From positions 18,555 through 82,554 of the forward strand of contig JANMHB010000110.1 in the NCBI GenBank assembly GCA_031374935.1: a stretch of DNA of 64,000 nt, given 5' to 3'. Position 1 is the stretch's first letter. Each line of letters begins with the position of its first letter. Source of the stretch: JACMLX01 sp031374935. GTDB lineage: Bacteria; Gemmatimonadota; Gemmatimonadetes; Gemmatimonadales; Gemmatimonadaceae. Shown here in pieces: positions 30,867 through 39,568 of this stretch. Under the pieces are notes generated by a model. The model was given only the letters and a program-made list of their open reading frames with translations. It made no database searches and was not told the DNA's origin. Made by a program: the position numbers and the translations under genes.

Positions 30867-33170
30867 ATGTCGCTCTTCACCACGTTCCGCGCCCTCCGGC
30901 ACCTGATCGGTGCGTCGGCGTTCCTGCTGCCGGCCACCCCGACGGTGCTGAGCGCCACGCCGCCGGTTCCGGGCGCCGAATCAGGCCTCCGGCACGCAGC
31001 GGAGCTCGCTCCACCGATTCGCGGCGTGGTGGTAGACTCGGCGGACACGCCGATGCCGAACATCCAGGTGGTGGCGACCGAGCTGCAGCGTGTCGCGGTG
31101 ACCGATGCCGCCGGCAGGTTCACCTTCGTCGGGGCACCGGTCGGGTCGGTGCATCTGACGATCGTGCACGTCGGCCACGTACCGGTGCATGAGGTGGTGA
31201 CCGTCCCGGCGACGGGTGAGCTCCCGCCGCTGCGCATCGTGCTGCGCCGCACGGTGCTCCGGCTGCCTGGGGTGCAGATCACCGCGTCGCCAACCGGGAC
31301 TGACCCACTCAGTGTCACGCAATCCACGATTCAGCTGAGCGGCAAGGACCTCCAGCGGCAACTGGGCGCCTCGGTCGCGCAGACGCTCTCCGGCGAGCCA
31401 GGGATCGCCATGCGCTTCAATGGCCCGATGGCCAACGTCCCGGTGATCCGCGGCCTGACTGGCGAGCGGATTCTCACCCTGCAGGATGGTGAGCGCGTGG
31501 CGGATCTGAGTTCGATTTCGGCAGACCATGCTGTGATCGCCGATCCGAACAGCGCCGAGCGCATCGAAGTGATTCGCGGCCCGGCGTCGCTGCTGTATGG
31601 CAACGCTGCCGTCGGCGGTGTGGTCAATGTGATTTCTGGCGACATTCCGACGACGGTCCCATCGCGCGTCGGCGGGTTCCTGAACGGACAGACGGAATCA
31701 GTGACGCCGGGTGGTGTGACGAGTGCGGCGCTGAACATTCCGCTGGGCTCGAGGCTGGCGGCGACGCTCCGCGGTACGTTCCGCGATCAGGCCTCGTATC
31801 GCATCGGTGGCGGCGGTGGTGCACAACCGAACAGTGATGCCCGTTCCTGGAATGGCACGGCCGGTATCGGCTACGTCGGTGATCGGTTGTCGGCGGGCGT
31901 GGTCTACCGGCAGTCCGACTTCGAGTACGGCGTTCCGTTCGCGACCGGCGGCGAAGGGATCCGGATCGACGGCGTACGCAAGGGTCTGCAGGCACGCGCC
32001 GGAATGACCACCGGGTCTCGTGCACTGAGCTACCTGCGGTTCGAGGGCACCGTGCAATCGTACACGCATGATGAGATCGAAGCGGACGGTGCCATCGGCA
32101 CGACCTTCAATCTCAAGTCGCAGACCGCGGCCCTGACGGGCAAGACGCAGTTCGGCCGTGTCAGCGGTACGATTGGCGGGCAGATGTTCTTGCGGCAGTA
32201 CGAGCCGATCGGCGATGAGGCGTTCACGCCGGCGGCCGACAACACCAACCTGGCCGCCTTCATCTATCAGGAAGTGCCGCTGACCACCGGTGCCGCGGAA
32301 TCGCGCACCCCGCGCCTGCAGTTCGGGGGGCGCTTCGACTCCTTCCGGATCGAGTCACAGGCAGGCACCGATCCGCGGTTCGCCACCGCGCGCTCGCGCA
32401 GTTTCAGGAATGGGAGCGGGTCGCTCGGTGTGTCATTGCCGGTCGCAGGCAGTCTCACACTGAGCGGCAGCGCGGCACGCGCATTCCGCGCGCCGACGGT
32501 GGAAGAGATGTATTCGAATGGCTACCATATTGCCGTTGGCACGTTCGACGTCGGCAATCCGAACCTGACACCGGAGACGAGCACCGGATTGGATGTGGTG
32601 CTGCGGGCGCAGGGCGCGAAAGGGTTCATGCAGTTGTCGGGCTACCGGAACGCCATCGACGGCTACATCCTGCCGGTGGCCACCGGCACCGAAACGGTGG
32701 ATGGCGAGCTCGTGCCACGCGTGAACTTCGTCCAGCGCGACGCGACGCTCACCGGCTTCGAGTTTTCGGGCGAGACGGTGTTCGCGAAGCACTTCGTGGT
32801 GGGCGCCCTCGCCGATGCCGTGCGCGGCACGGTGTCGGGCGGTACCAACCTGCCATTCATTCCGGCCGCGCGGATCGGTGGTTCACTGCGCTACGATCGC
32901 GGCAGCTGGAGCCTTGGCGGCGATGCCCGACAGGTGCTGCGCCAGACGCGTGTGGCGACCGACAACGCGACCGACGTGCCGACCGACAGCTACGCCATGC
33001 TGAACCTGAACGCCAGCTGGACGATTCCCTCGAAGCGCGTGATCCAGACCCTCACGGCCCGCGTCGACAACCTGCTCGACGAGCGCTATGCCGACGCGAC
33101 CAGCCGGATCAAGGCGTTCACCTTCAATCCCGGCCGGAACCTGTCGCTCGTGTATCGCCTCGGGTTCTAG
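30867..33170 (+). CDS. TonB-dependent outer-membrane receptor, ZnuD-like
   Basis: The 767-residue outer-membrane transporter starts at the ATG at 30867, which gives a signal peptide (MSLFTTFRALRHLIGASAFLL...). The upstream extension begins with TTG and lacks one. Residues ~45-130 form a CarboxypepD_reg-like Ig domain (GVVVDSADTPMPNIQVVATE). The plug then has VPVIRGLTGERILTLQDG, SSISADHAVIADP and RIEVIRGPASLLYGNAAVGGVV. The SSxSxDHAV-DP segment is characteristic of the ZnuD zinc-receptor group. A 22-strand-type barrel follows and ends in ...NLSLVYRLGF with the terminal aromatic. The metal specificity is an inference from plug similarity. Confidence 0.87.
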   Translation: MSLFTTFRALRHLIGASAFLLPATPTVLSATPPVPGAESGLRHAAELAPPIRGVVVDSADTPMPNIQVVATELQRVAVTDAAGRFTFVGAPVGSVHLTIVHVGHVPVHEVVTVPATGELPPLRIVLRRTVLRLPGVQITASPTGTDPLSVTQSTIQLSGKDLQRQLGASVAQTLSGEPGIAMRFNGPMANVPVIRGLTGERILTLQDGERVADLSSISADHAVIADPNSAERIEVIRGPASLLYGNAAVGGVVNVISGDIPTTVPSRVGGFLNGQTESVTPGGVTSAALNIPLGSRLAATLRGTFRDQASYRIGGGGGAQPNSDARSWNGTAGIGYVGDRLSAGVVYRQSDFEYGVPFATGGEGIRIDGVRKGLQARAGMTTGSRALSYLRFEGTVQSYTHDEIEADGAIGTTFNLKSQTAALTGKTQFGRVSGTIGGQMFLRQYEPIGDEAFTPAADNTNLAAFIYQEVPLTTGAAESRTPRLQFGGRFDSFRIESQAGTDPRFATARSRSFRNGSGSLGVSLPVAGSLTLSGSAARAFRAPTVEEMYSNGYHIAVGTFDVGNPNLTPETSTGLDVVLRAQGAKGFMQLSGYRNAIDGYILPVATGTETVDGELVPRVNFVQRDATLTGFEFSGETVFAKHFVVGALADAVRGTVSGGTNLPFIPAARIGGSLRYDRGSWSLGGDARQVLRQTRVATDNATDVPTDSYAMLNLNASWTIPSKRVIQTLTARVDNLLDERYADATSRIKAFTFNPGRNLSLVYRLGF

Positions 33171-33344
33171 CCCGGAGTTCTCTCCAGACGGCGTGAGTCG
33201 GCGTGTCGTCCGGTGGTGTTCGGTGGTGTTCGGTGGTGCCGACGTCGCCGGCTGGATGGTCGCCCCGCACGAGTCGGCGGTGCTGGCCGAAACGCAACTC
33301 GTTGATGCGGAGTGCACCCCGCGGAGATTCAGTGTCGGCTACGC

Positions 33345-34154
33345 TTACGGCTGCGCCGCGATCACGCTGTCGATCCAACTCCGGTAATGGCTCAGCCGGA
33401 CATTACACGTGACTTGGCCATACCGCCCGGGCGTTCGAATGGTGCTTTGTGCATCGACCCACGACGTCAGTCCGGCCAACACCCACGCCCGCTCCGCCTC
33501 GACGAGAACCGGCCCACCGCTGTCACCACTTCCAGCGCCGCCTTCCAGGGGCAGCGCGTCCGACGGCTTGTCGAACACATAGCAGAGCCAGCGACCATGG
33601 GCGCTGGTGATCTTGTTGTAGGCCCGGCGAAGCTCGGTGCGGTGGGAGCTGGCGAAGTCGTACCCGATGGCACCGTTCCCCGTCGCCCCCTTGCCAATGA
33701 TCTTCACGACCTGGCCGAACTCGTCGGTGCGCGTGTTGATTGCGACAGGTGTAACGTCCGTGACGGGTTGGGCGAGTTTCACCAGGGCGATGTCGTCGGA
33801 GGAGTACAGCAGTCCCTTGAACAGCGTAAAGTCCCAGGTGGCCAACGCCTGATCGAGCTGGGTTTGCGGCGGCTTCTGGTATCCAGGATGGAGCACGACA
33901 CGTTCAACGTCGCGGGCTCTCCCGTTGATGGTCACCTGCCTCATCTCGGATTGCCACGTGATGGCATGCGCTGCGGTGACGACCCACTGCCGAGAAATCA
34001 GTACCCCATGCCCTTCGCCCGGCATGTCGACCAGCGCGGGAAACTCGGACGCCGGCACGCGATACTTCGCGTCGTCAACGTCATCGCGAATGACGATCGG
34101 GCTTGCATCGGAGGCCGCGGCGAGCACGGTGACCAACAGGAGTCGAGTCAGCAT
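33345..34154 (-). CDS. Secreted trypsin-like (S1 family) serine protease
   Basis: The 269-residue protein from the ATG at 34154 has a signal peptide (MLTRLLLVTVLAAASDA). The catalytic triad is clear: VVTAAH (H63), SSDDIALVKL (D121) and GSGDSGGP (S212). It carries no visible extra domain, so it is a minimal chymotrypsin-fold protease acting in the periplasm or outside. A longer start at 34205 would add 17 residues before the signal. It lies downstream of another exported protein on the same strand, separated by about 130 bases. Confidence 0.85.
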   Translation of the reverse strand: MLTRLLLVTVLAAASDASPIVIRDDVDDAKYRVPASEFPALVDMPGEGHGVLISRQWVVTAAHAITWQSEMRQVTINGRARDVERVVLHPGYQKPPQTQLDQALATWDFTLFKGLLYSSDDIALVKLAQPVTDVTPVAINTRTDEFGQVVKIIGKGATGNGAIGYDFASSHRTELRRAYNKITSAHGRWLCYVFDKPSDALPLEGGAGSGDSGGPVLVEAERAWVLAGLTSWVDAQSTIRTPGRYGQVTCNVRLSHYRSWIDSVIAAQP

Positions 34155-34283
34155 TAATTCGTTTGGAAGAGTCTTCGAGAGAGCAACGACGAGGCTCGCC
34201 AGCATGACGACGCCGGAGCGCCGCGAACTGTACGCAACGCATTGGCCGGTGGTTTCACGTCCAGCGCCTGGTTCGGCGTGCCT

Positions 34284-34982
34284 TCAGCGACCCCTCGAAT
34301 GGTCGACGCGGTGGACGTCACCAGGCACCGCGATGATGTAGGCAAGGCCGTGCTTGCCGCCCGCCCCGGCTGCGAAAACGAATGGCAACGTGGCATCCGC
34401 GAGCGCGGCGTCCGCGGTAAATCCCAGTTGCGCGTTGGTGACGCCGGTGGCGTAGAACATGTAGTGGCCTGGGAAGACTTGCCTCGTGACCCGTCCGGTC
34501 TTGGGGTCTACCTCCACGTCCCCAGCCAGCATGTACGCCACCCCGCCAGCGCTGGGAGCCTTGAACTTCCCGGCCGTGAACCCGGCAGCGATTGCGTCCG
34601 CGATGCCCTTGTGCGACGCGCCGGCGGCAAGCAGCTCCCCGACCGCCAGCATGACGGCCAGGTATGACTGCTCGCCGCCGGCATCCCAGCAGGTCGGCTT
34701 GAACTCGGACGCGCCGTAGAAGAATGCGTCGCGGTTCACGAGACACGAAAACCCGTTCGTGCCGGTCCGAGAGCGTTTGAAGCCAGTCGTGCCGTAGACA
34801 TAGACTGTCGCCTCAGCGCGCAGATGCGCCGGTGCGGCGGACAGTGCCAAGGCCTCCTCTGCCTCGGGCGGGAGAACGACGTTCAGTACACCCATCGCGG
34901 CAGCCACCGGATCATTGGCCCGGTCCTGCGCCATCGCGAGCGGAGGGAACATCAGCAGAATCAGGAGAATCAAGCCGCGCAT
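34284..34982 (-). CDS. Exported protein of unknown function
   Basis: The 232-residue protein starts at an ATG (34980-34982) with GAGGT seven bases upstream. Its signal peptide is MRGLILLILLMFPPLAMAQ. The mature part has three cysteines or fewer and the motif FSCLVNRDAFFYG, then an Ala/Gly-rich helical stretch and GHYMFYATGVTNAQLG. It reads like a secreted enzyme-like or sensor domain, but I recognise no family. An alternative start at 35114 adds 44 residues lacking signal features and is rejected. Confidence 0.68.
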   Translation of the reverse strand: MRGLILLILLMFPPLAMAQDRANDPVAAAMGVLNVVLPPEAEEALALSAAPAHLRAEATVYVYGTTGFKRSRTGTNGFSCLVNRDAFFYGASEFKPTCWDAGGEQSYLAVMLAVGELLAAGASHKGIADAIAAGFTAGKFKAPSAGGVAYMLAGDVEVDPKTGRVTRQVFPGHYMFYATGVTNAQLGFTADAALADATLPFVFAAGAGGKHGLAYIIAVPGDVHRVDHSRGR

Positions 34983-35178
34983 GCAATGACCTCGAACCTG
35001 GGAAGGAAGTGCGTTCAACGATGCAACCGTGACGTTGACCACTGGGCGCGAGCGCCAAAGGTGAGCGGCTGACACCAACGTGCTCCGCCTCCGGCACCAT
35101 GCCATGTGAGTCAACGCCAGTACGCGAGCGGGAGGACTCGTCGCGTGAGCTCCGATGCGATGTCTGCATCATGGAAGC

Positions 35179-35268
35179 GCGCTCGCCGCCTTCCTCACAT
35201 CCTACAACACCACCCGGCCCCACACCGCGCACGGTCGACTGCCCCCAATGAGCCGTCTACAACCGTGA
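35179..35268 (+). pseudogene. Remnant of an IS481-type transposase (C-terminus only)
   Basis: Thirty codons ending in TGA at 35266-35268 read ALAAFLTSYNTTRPHTAHG then RLPPMSRLQP. This is the C-terminal end of the integrase core of IS481/IS3-type transposases, with the YNxxRPHxAxG...PP signature. Upstream the frame is lost, so only the tail survives. It marks an old insertion sequence in the 600-base gene-free gap between 34982 and 35590. Confidence 0.65.
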
Positions 35269-35589
35269 ACACCCTGTCCGGTAACGACAGCCAGACAAAC
35301 ACCTTCTGCCACGTGGGGCAGCCGTTATTCAATAGCGTGGTGTTGAATTCGGACTAGCGGGTGGCGACTGGTGCGCGCAGGTGTGGAGCTGCGCGATGCC
35401 GGGCCTGACGAACTGGGGCTTGAACGTGGCGTGAGGTGAGCAGGATCGCGGTCCACACCGTTCACGCCGAGCTCACGCCCCGTTCGCAAGCATCAGTGCG
35501 ACGAGTAGGCACCGCACCTCGCCTGCGACATGCTCCGTTCACGCCCCCGCGCTCGGAAGCCGTGTTCACGCCCCCAGAGCGCAAGACCG
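35269..35589. other. Gene-free stretch with GTTCACGCC direct repeats
   Basis: No credible gene is present. Copies of the core TTCACGCC occur at 35461-35468, 35539-35546 and 35565-35572, plus a CTCACGCC variant at 35472-35479. They may be debris from the nearby insertion-sequence remnant or regulator sites; I cannot tell. Confidence 0.35.
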
Positions 35590-36750
35590 TCAGTCGAGAA
35601 ACTGCAGCAGCCGATTGAGCATCGTCCTGTCTGTGCGCGTCGCATCGTCGAGCTTGGGCGTCTCGAGAATCCGCACTGTATGCGCAAACCGGGGATCGGT
35701 CATGATCCGGCGGAACGGGCCGTCGCCGAGTGACCCTTCGCCGATCAGTTCATGCCGATCGCGATGGCTGTTGAACGGCGTCTTGGAGTCGTTCAGGTGC
35801 CAGACGCGCAGGCGCTCGAGGCCCAGGGTACGATGGAAGGTCTCCATCACACCGTCGAAATCGCTGACGATGTCGTAGCCTGCCGAGTAGATGTGGCAGG
35901 TGTCGACGCAGACGCCAACGCGTGGTCGCAGGTCGGCCGGCAGCGTGTCGATGATCGCCGCCAGTTCCTCGAACGTCGCACCGAGTGCAGTGCCGGTGCC
36001 GGCGGTGGTTTCGAGGCACAGGATGGTGTCGCCCGGCTCGTCACGCAGCGCCTGGGCGATCTCGGCGGCATTGCGGGCGATGCCGGCGTCGCGGTCGTCC
36101 ATGTAGTTGCCCGGATGCGACACCAGAAAATGAATGCCCAGCGCATGGCAGCGGCGTAATTCAGTGGCGAAGCTTTCGCGCGAGCGGGCGCGCTGCGCAT
36201 CGTCGGGTGACGCCAGATTGATCAGGTAGCTGTCGTGCGACACCGTCACCGGTGAACCGGCGGCGAACAGCGCCGCGCGGAACTGCGCCACTTCATCAGC
36301 GTCGATCTCGCGTTCCTTCCACTGGTTCGGTGTCTTGGTGAAGAGCTGCAGCGCCGTCGCGCCGATTTCGAGTGCTCGCGGTGGCGCCGCGAACGATCCG
36401 CCCTGCGAGCTGACATGTGTGCCGAGCAGCATACCGGCTGGTACGCGCGGTAACGGGGGCAGCGCGGCCGAGTCGTCGGTGCGCCGCTGCGGCACCAGTG
36501 GATTCGACGGCAGGGCGCGTTTGCTGGTCGTCGTCCTGGTGGTCGCCGTCGTCTCGACCGCGGGCTTCTTCGATGCGGTCTTCTTCGCCAGCGTCCTTGC
36601 TGCGGGCTTCTTCGGTGCGGTCTGTGTCACCGCGGATTTCTTGCCGGCGGTCTTCGTGGTCGCGGTCCGCTTCACAGCCTGCTTCTTCACTGCCTGCTTC
36701 TTCGACGCCGCAACCTTCGTCGTCGCCGTCTGCTTCGTCTTCGTCGCCAT
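35590..36750 (-). CDS. nfo: Endonuclease IV (AP endonuclease) with Lys/Ala/Thr-rich N-terminal tail
   Basis: The enzyme cuts DNA 5' of abasic sites in base-excision repair. The C-terminal ~280 residues are a complete endonuclease IV TIM barrel: GTHVSSQGG, ALQLFTKTPNQW, VSHDSYLINLAS, FLVSHPGNYM, LCLETTAGTG, VGVCVDTCHIYSAGYD, WHLNDSKTPFNSH RDRHE and IGEGSLG, with the Zn-binding His, Glu and Asp residues in place. The first ~85 residues are unusual: repeated K/A/T motifs (TKTAGKKSA, APKKPAART, KKTASKKPA) like histone H1 or AlgP tails, which would bind DNA nonspecifically. The normal length is about 285; here it is 386. Confidence 0.93.
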   Translation of the reverse strand: MATKTKQTATTKVAASKKQAVKKQAVKRTATTKTAGKKSAVTQTAPKKPAARTLAKKTASKKPAVETTATTRTTTSKRALPSNPLVPQRRTDDSAALPPLPRVPAGMLLGTHVSSQGGSFAAPPRALEIGATALQLFTKTPNQWKEREIDADEVAQFRAALFAAGSPVTVSHDSYLINLASPDDAQRARSRESFATELRRCHALGIHFLVSHPGNYMDDRDAGIARNAAEIAQALRDEPGDTILCLETTAGTGTALGATFEELAAIIDTLPADLRPRVGVCVDTCHIYSAGYDIVSDFDGVMETFHRTLGLERLRVWHLNDSKTPFNSHRDRHELIGEGSLGDGPFRRIMTDPRFAHTVRILETPKLDDATRTDRTMLNRLLQFLD

Positions 36751-36753
36751 GGG

Positions 36754-38007
36754 TTATCGCCCTCGCAGCCAGTCCAGTGGATCGACCGCCGCGCCGCGCG
36801 AGCGACGGATCTCGAAGTGGAGATGCGGCGGCATGTCGGGGTCAGCCGTTCCCACGTTGCCGATCACCTGACCTTTCTGCACTCGCGCCCCCTTGGCGAC
36901 ATTCGCCGCGGCCAGCGAGCCATACACCGAATAGTCACCGGCACCGTGCTGCACGATCACCGTCATGCCGTACGTCCCGATGTTCTCCGAGACGACCACT
37001 TCTCCAGCGGCAATCGACTTCACCGGGGTGCCGCGTGCGGTCTGGATGCCGATGCCGTTCCAGCGCAGCGTGGTGTTCTCCGGCGTGACGGTGCGGCCGA
37101 ATCGATAGAGAATCGTCCCATCCACCGGCCAGTCGAGCCGGCCGAAATCGGCGGTACGGATGGTGCTGGCCGCGGTCGGCGCGGCGCGCGGTGCGGTCGT
37201 CGCCGGTCGGCCCGCGACTGTGGGCGGTGCGGCATTGCTGGCCGCCGCGGCGGCGGCTTCGGCGCGGCGTCGCACATCTTCGAGGTTGGCGATCACGCCG
37301 CGCAGCCGGCCTTCCGAGCGTTCGATTTCCGCCAGTCGGCTGCGCACCACCTGCGTCTGCCGTTCGGCCACACTGATGCTCCGCCCGCGCTGCGCCTCGA
37401 GCGCGCGCAGTCGATCCTCTTCCTGCGCCTTTTCCTGCTTGCTGCGTTCGATGTCTTCCTGCAGGCGCACCATCTGCCCGCGCTGCTTCGCGATCTGGTC
37501 GCGCAGCCGCTCCACGCTCGAGACCAGCGTCCGATCGCGCAGCGTCAGGGCGTGCAGGATCTTGTAGCGTGCCATCAGGCCGCCGAAACTCTCGGCCGAG
37601 AGCAGCACTTCGAGATTGTAGAGTGGGCCGCGCTTGTAGACATCGCGCAGCCGTCGCTGCAGCACGGCGCGCTTGGTCACGAGCTCATCCTCGGCACCGG
37701 CCAGACTCGACGTGGCGTCGAGTACTTCTTCCTGAATCCCTTCGAGCTGTGCGTCGAGTGAACGTACCACACGCGCCGTGGCATCCGCCTGCAGGGCAAT
37801 GTTGCGCTTCTCTTCGCTCAGGTCGTGGACGGTACCCTGCAGCTGCTGCATCCGGCGCTGCAGGTCAGCACGTTCGCGACGGATCCGTTCCAGCTCGGCG
37901 CGCTGCGCCGCGATTCGCTGCGACGAGGGAATCGTCTGCGCCGGCAGCAGGGCGGGGAGGAGCGTCAGCGCGACCGCCGCCACTGCGCGGCGCCATCTCC
38001 ATCGCAT
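36754..38007 (-). CDS. envC: Murein hydrolase activator with coiled coil and M23 domain (EnvC-like)
   Basis: The 417-residue protein starts at an ATG five bases after the ftsX stop. It has a signal peptide (RAVAAVALTLLPALLPAQ), a long coiled coil (~25-260, with repeated E, R, L and Q and the LEVLLSAESFGGLMARY segment typical of EnvC-type activators), an Ala/Pro linker, and a C-terminal LytM/M23 domain (~310-417) with GTPVKSIAAGEVV, YGMTVIVQHG and PHLHFEIR. The first metal ligand HxxxD is replaced (NGIGI), so it is probably a non-catalytic activator of amidases. Its place after ftsEX shows FtsEX-controlled cell-wall splitting. Confidence 0.9.
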   Translation of the reverse strand: MRWRWRRAVAAVALTLLPALLPAQTIPSSQRIAAQRAELERIRRERADLQRRMQQLQGTVHDLSEEKRNIALQADATARVVRSLDAQLEGIQEEVLDATSSLAGAEDELVTKRAVLQRRLRDVYKRGPLYNLEVLLSAESFGGLMARYKILHALTLRDRTLVSSVERLRDQIAKQRGQMVRLQEDIERSKQEKAQEEDRLRALEAQRGRSISVAERQTQVVRSRLAEIERSEGRLRGVIANLEDVRRRAEAAAAAASNAAPPTVAGRPATTAPRAAPTAASTIRTADFGRLDWPVDGTILYRFGRTVTPENTTLRWNGIGIQTARGTPVKSIAAGEVVVSENIGTYGMTVIVQHGAGDYSVYGSLAAANVAKGARVQKGQVIGNVGTADPDMPPHLHFEIRRSRGAAVDPLDWLRGR

Positions 38008-38012
38008 CCGCA

Positions 38013-38861
38013 CTACACCCGCTTCAGCTGACGCCCGACCGACACCGCGCTGCCCAGCAGCCCGATGATGCCGCCGATCAGCACGCACAGGACCAGCACG
38101 GGCGCCGGAAAGAATTGAAATGCAAACACCGTTGCCGTCAGTGCCGCGCGCGTGATCCACATCAGCACCACGGCCATTGCGCCGCCGATGAGCCCCTTGA
38201 GCACTCCATCGATCAGAAACGGCGCGCGAATGAAGCTGTCGGTGGCACCAACCAGCCGCATGATGCCGATCTCGCGCGCCCGTGCCAGCACCGAGGTGCG
38301 GATGGTCGAGCCGATGATGATCATGGCGGCGAAGGCAAAGGCGATGCCGAGCACGATGCCGGCCGCGGTGGCGGCCCGCCGCACACTGTAGAACTTCTGC
38401 ACCCACTCCTCTCCGTAGCGCACATCGTCGACGAAGGCGTAGCCGTTCAGCCGCTTCGCCACCACGCGCACGGTTTCCGGATCGCGCATCCCAGGCTTCA
38501 GCCGGACTTCCATCGACGCCGGCAGGAACTCGGGTTCGAAGACATCCTTGAACTCGGTCATCTCCGTGCGCGCCTTCTTCAGCGCGTCCTCGGGCGACAC
38601 GTAGGTGACGCTGGCCACTTCGGGAAACGCACGCACGTCGCCGACGGCTGCCGCAACGGCATCGGTCTCGGTGCCCTCGGTCACATAGGCGCGAATCTCG
38701 ACGCGCTCCTCCAACCGCTCGAGCGCGAGCCGGGTGTTGTACGCAACCAGACCGAACAGCCCGACCGCAAACAGCGAGAACGCGACGGTGAACACACTCA
38801 GCACACCGAGTCCCGGTGCACGCCTGAAGGCGGTCCAGACTTCCCGCAGAGCCAGCCGCAT
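38013..38861 (-). CDS. ftsX: Cell division ABC transporter permease FtsX
   Basis: The 282-residue protein has the FtsX layout: one N-terminal transmembrane helix (GLGVLSVFTVAFSLFAVGLF), a periplasmic domain (~45-165) with VRAFPEVASVTYVSPEDAL and EVRLKPG, and three C-terminal helices (ATAAGIVLGIAFAFAAMIIIG and later). It passes the FtsE ATPase signal to the periplasmic murein hydrolase activator encoded next. Its ATG overlaps the ftsE stop by one base. Confidence 0.93.
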   Translation of the reverse strand: MRLALREVWTAFRRAPGLGVLSVFTVAFSLFAVGLFGLVAYNTRLALERLEERVEIRAYVTEGTETDAVAAAVGDVRAFPEVASVTYVSPEDALKKARTEMTEFKDVFEPEFLPASMEVRLKPGMRDPETVRVVAKRLNGYAFVDDVRYGEEWVQKFYSVRRAATAAGIVLGIAFAFAAMIIIGSTIRTSVLARAREIGIMRLVGATDSFIRAPFLIDGVLKGLIGGAMAVVLMWITRAALTATVFAFQFFPAPVLVLCVLIGGIIGLLGSAVSVGRQLKRV

Positions 38862-39568
38862 CAGTGCTCCCGCTCAGGCAGGGGAGCTTCGGCCGAATCG
38901 TACACCAGCGCGCCCTTGTTGAGCTCGAGCGACCGGAACCCGCTGTTGCGCACCAGGTCGAGATCGTGCGTTGCCATCATCACCGCGGTGCCGTTGGTAT
39001 TGATGTCGCGCAGCAACTGAAAGACCGCGCGGCTGGCGCGATCGTCGAGGTTTCCCGTTGGCTCGTCGGCCAGCAACACGAACGGGTCGTTCACCAGGGC
39101 CCGCGCAATCGCAACGCGCTGCTGTTCGCCACCCGAGAGTTCCGACGGCATCGCCTGCATCTTGGGGCCAAGCCCGACCCGCTCGAGGACTTTCTGCACC
39201 CGTGCAGGAATGGCTTTCGGATGGGTGCCGGTGACTTCGAGTGCGAAGGCGACGTTCGCCCACGCCGTGCGGTCCTCGAGCAGGCGAAAGTCCTGAAAGA
39301 CGATGCCGAGTTTGCGGCGCAGTTTCGAAATCTCCGTTCGCTTCGCATTGAGCGAACTCACGCCACTGACGCGTACCTCCCCGCCGCTCGGCAACTCGTC
39401 CATGTAGCACAGCTTCAGGATGGTGCTCTTGCCGGCACCGCTGGGACCGGTGAGAAAGACGAACTCTCCCTTGGCCGCAGCGAAACTGACCTTCTGCAGC
39501 CCGCCGCTGCCGCGCAGCCACGACTTGGTGACGCTGGTGAACTTGACGATCGTCGGGTTGCTGCTCAC
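38861..39568 (-). CDS. ftsE: Cell division ATP-binding protein FtsE
   Basis: The 235-residue ABC ATPase has Walker A GPSGAGKSTILKL, the Q-loop (GIVFQDFRLL), signature ELSGGEQQRVAIARALVN, Walker B FVLLADEPTGNLD and the H-loop TH. The start motif VKFTSVTKSW and overall length are typical. It works with FtsX at the divisome. The start overlaps the stop of the upstream PLP enzyme by four bases, so the division genes seem cotranscribed with amino-acid metabolism genes. Confidence 0.93.
   Translation of the reverse strand: MSSNPTIVKFTSVTKSWLRGSGGLQKVSFAAAKGEFVFLTGPSGAGKSTILKLCYMDELPSGGEVRVSGVSSLNAKRTEISKLRRKLGIVFQDFRLLEDRTAWANVAFALEVTGTHPKAIPARVQKVLERVGLGPKMQAMPSELSGGEQQRVAIARALVNDPFVLLADEPTGNLDDRASRAVFQLLRDINTNGTAVMMATHDLDLVRNSGFRSLELNKGALVYDSAEAPLPEREH

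Noticed and set aside
33211..33240. Three tandem copies of CGGTGGTGTT/C (10-base unit)
   Set aside because: Too short and too few for a CRISPR or regulatory array; looks like a small slippage repeat.
35106..35357. An 83-codon plus-strand ORF beside the IS481 remnant
   Set aside because: It is in a different frame from the transposase remnant and has an Arg/His/Pro-rich chance composition.
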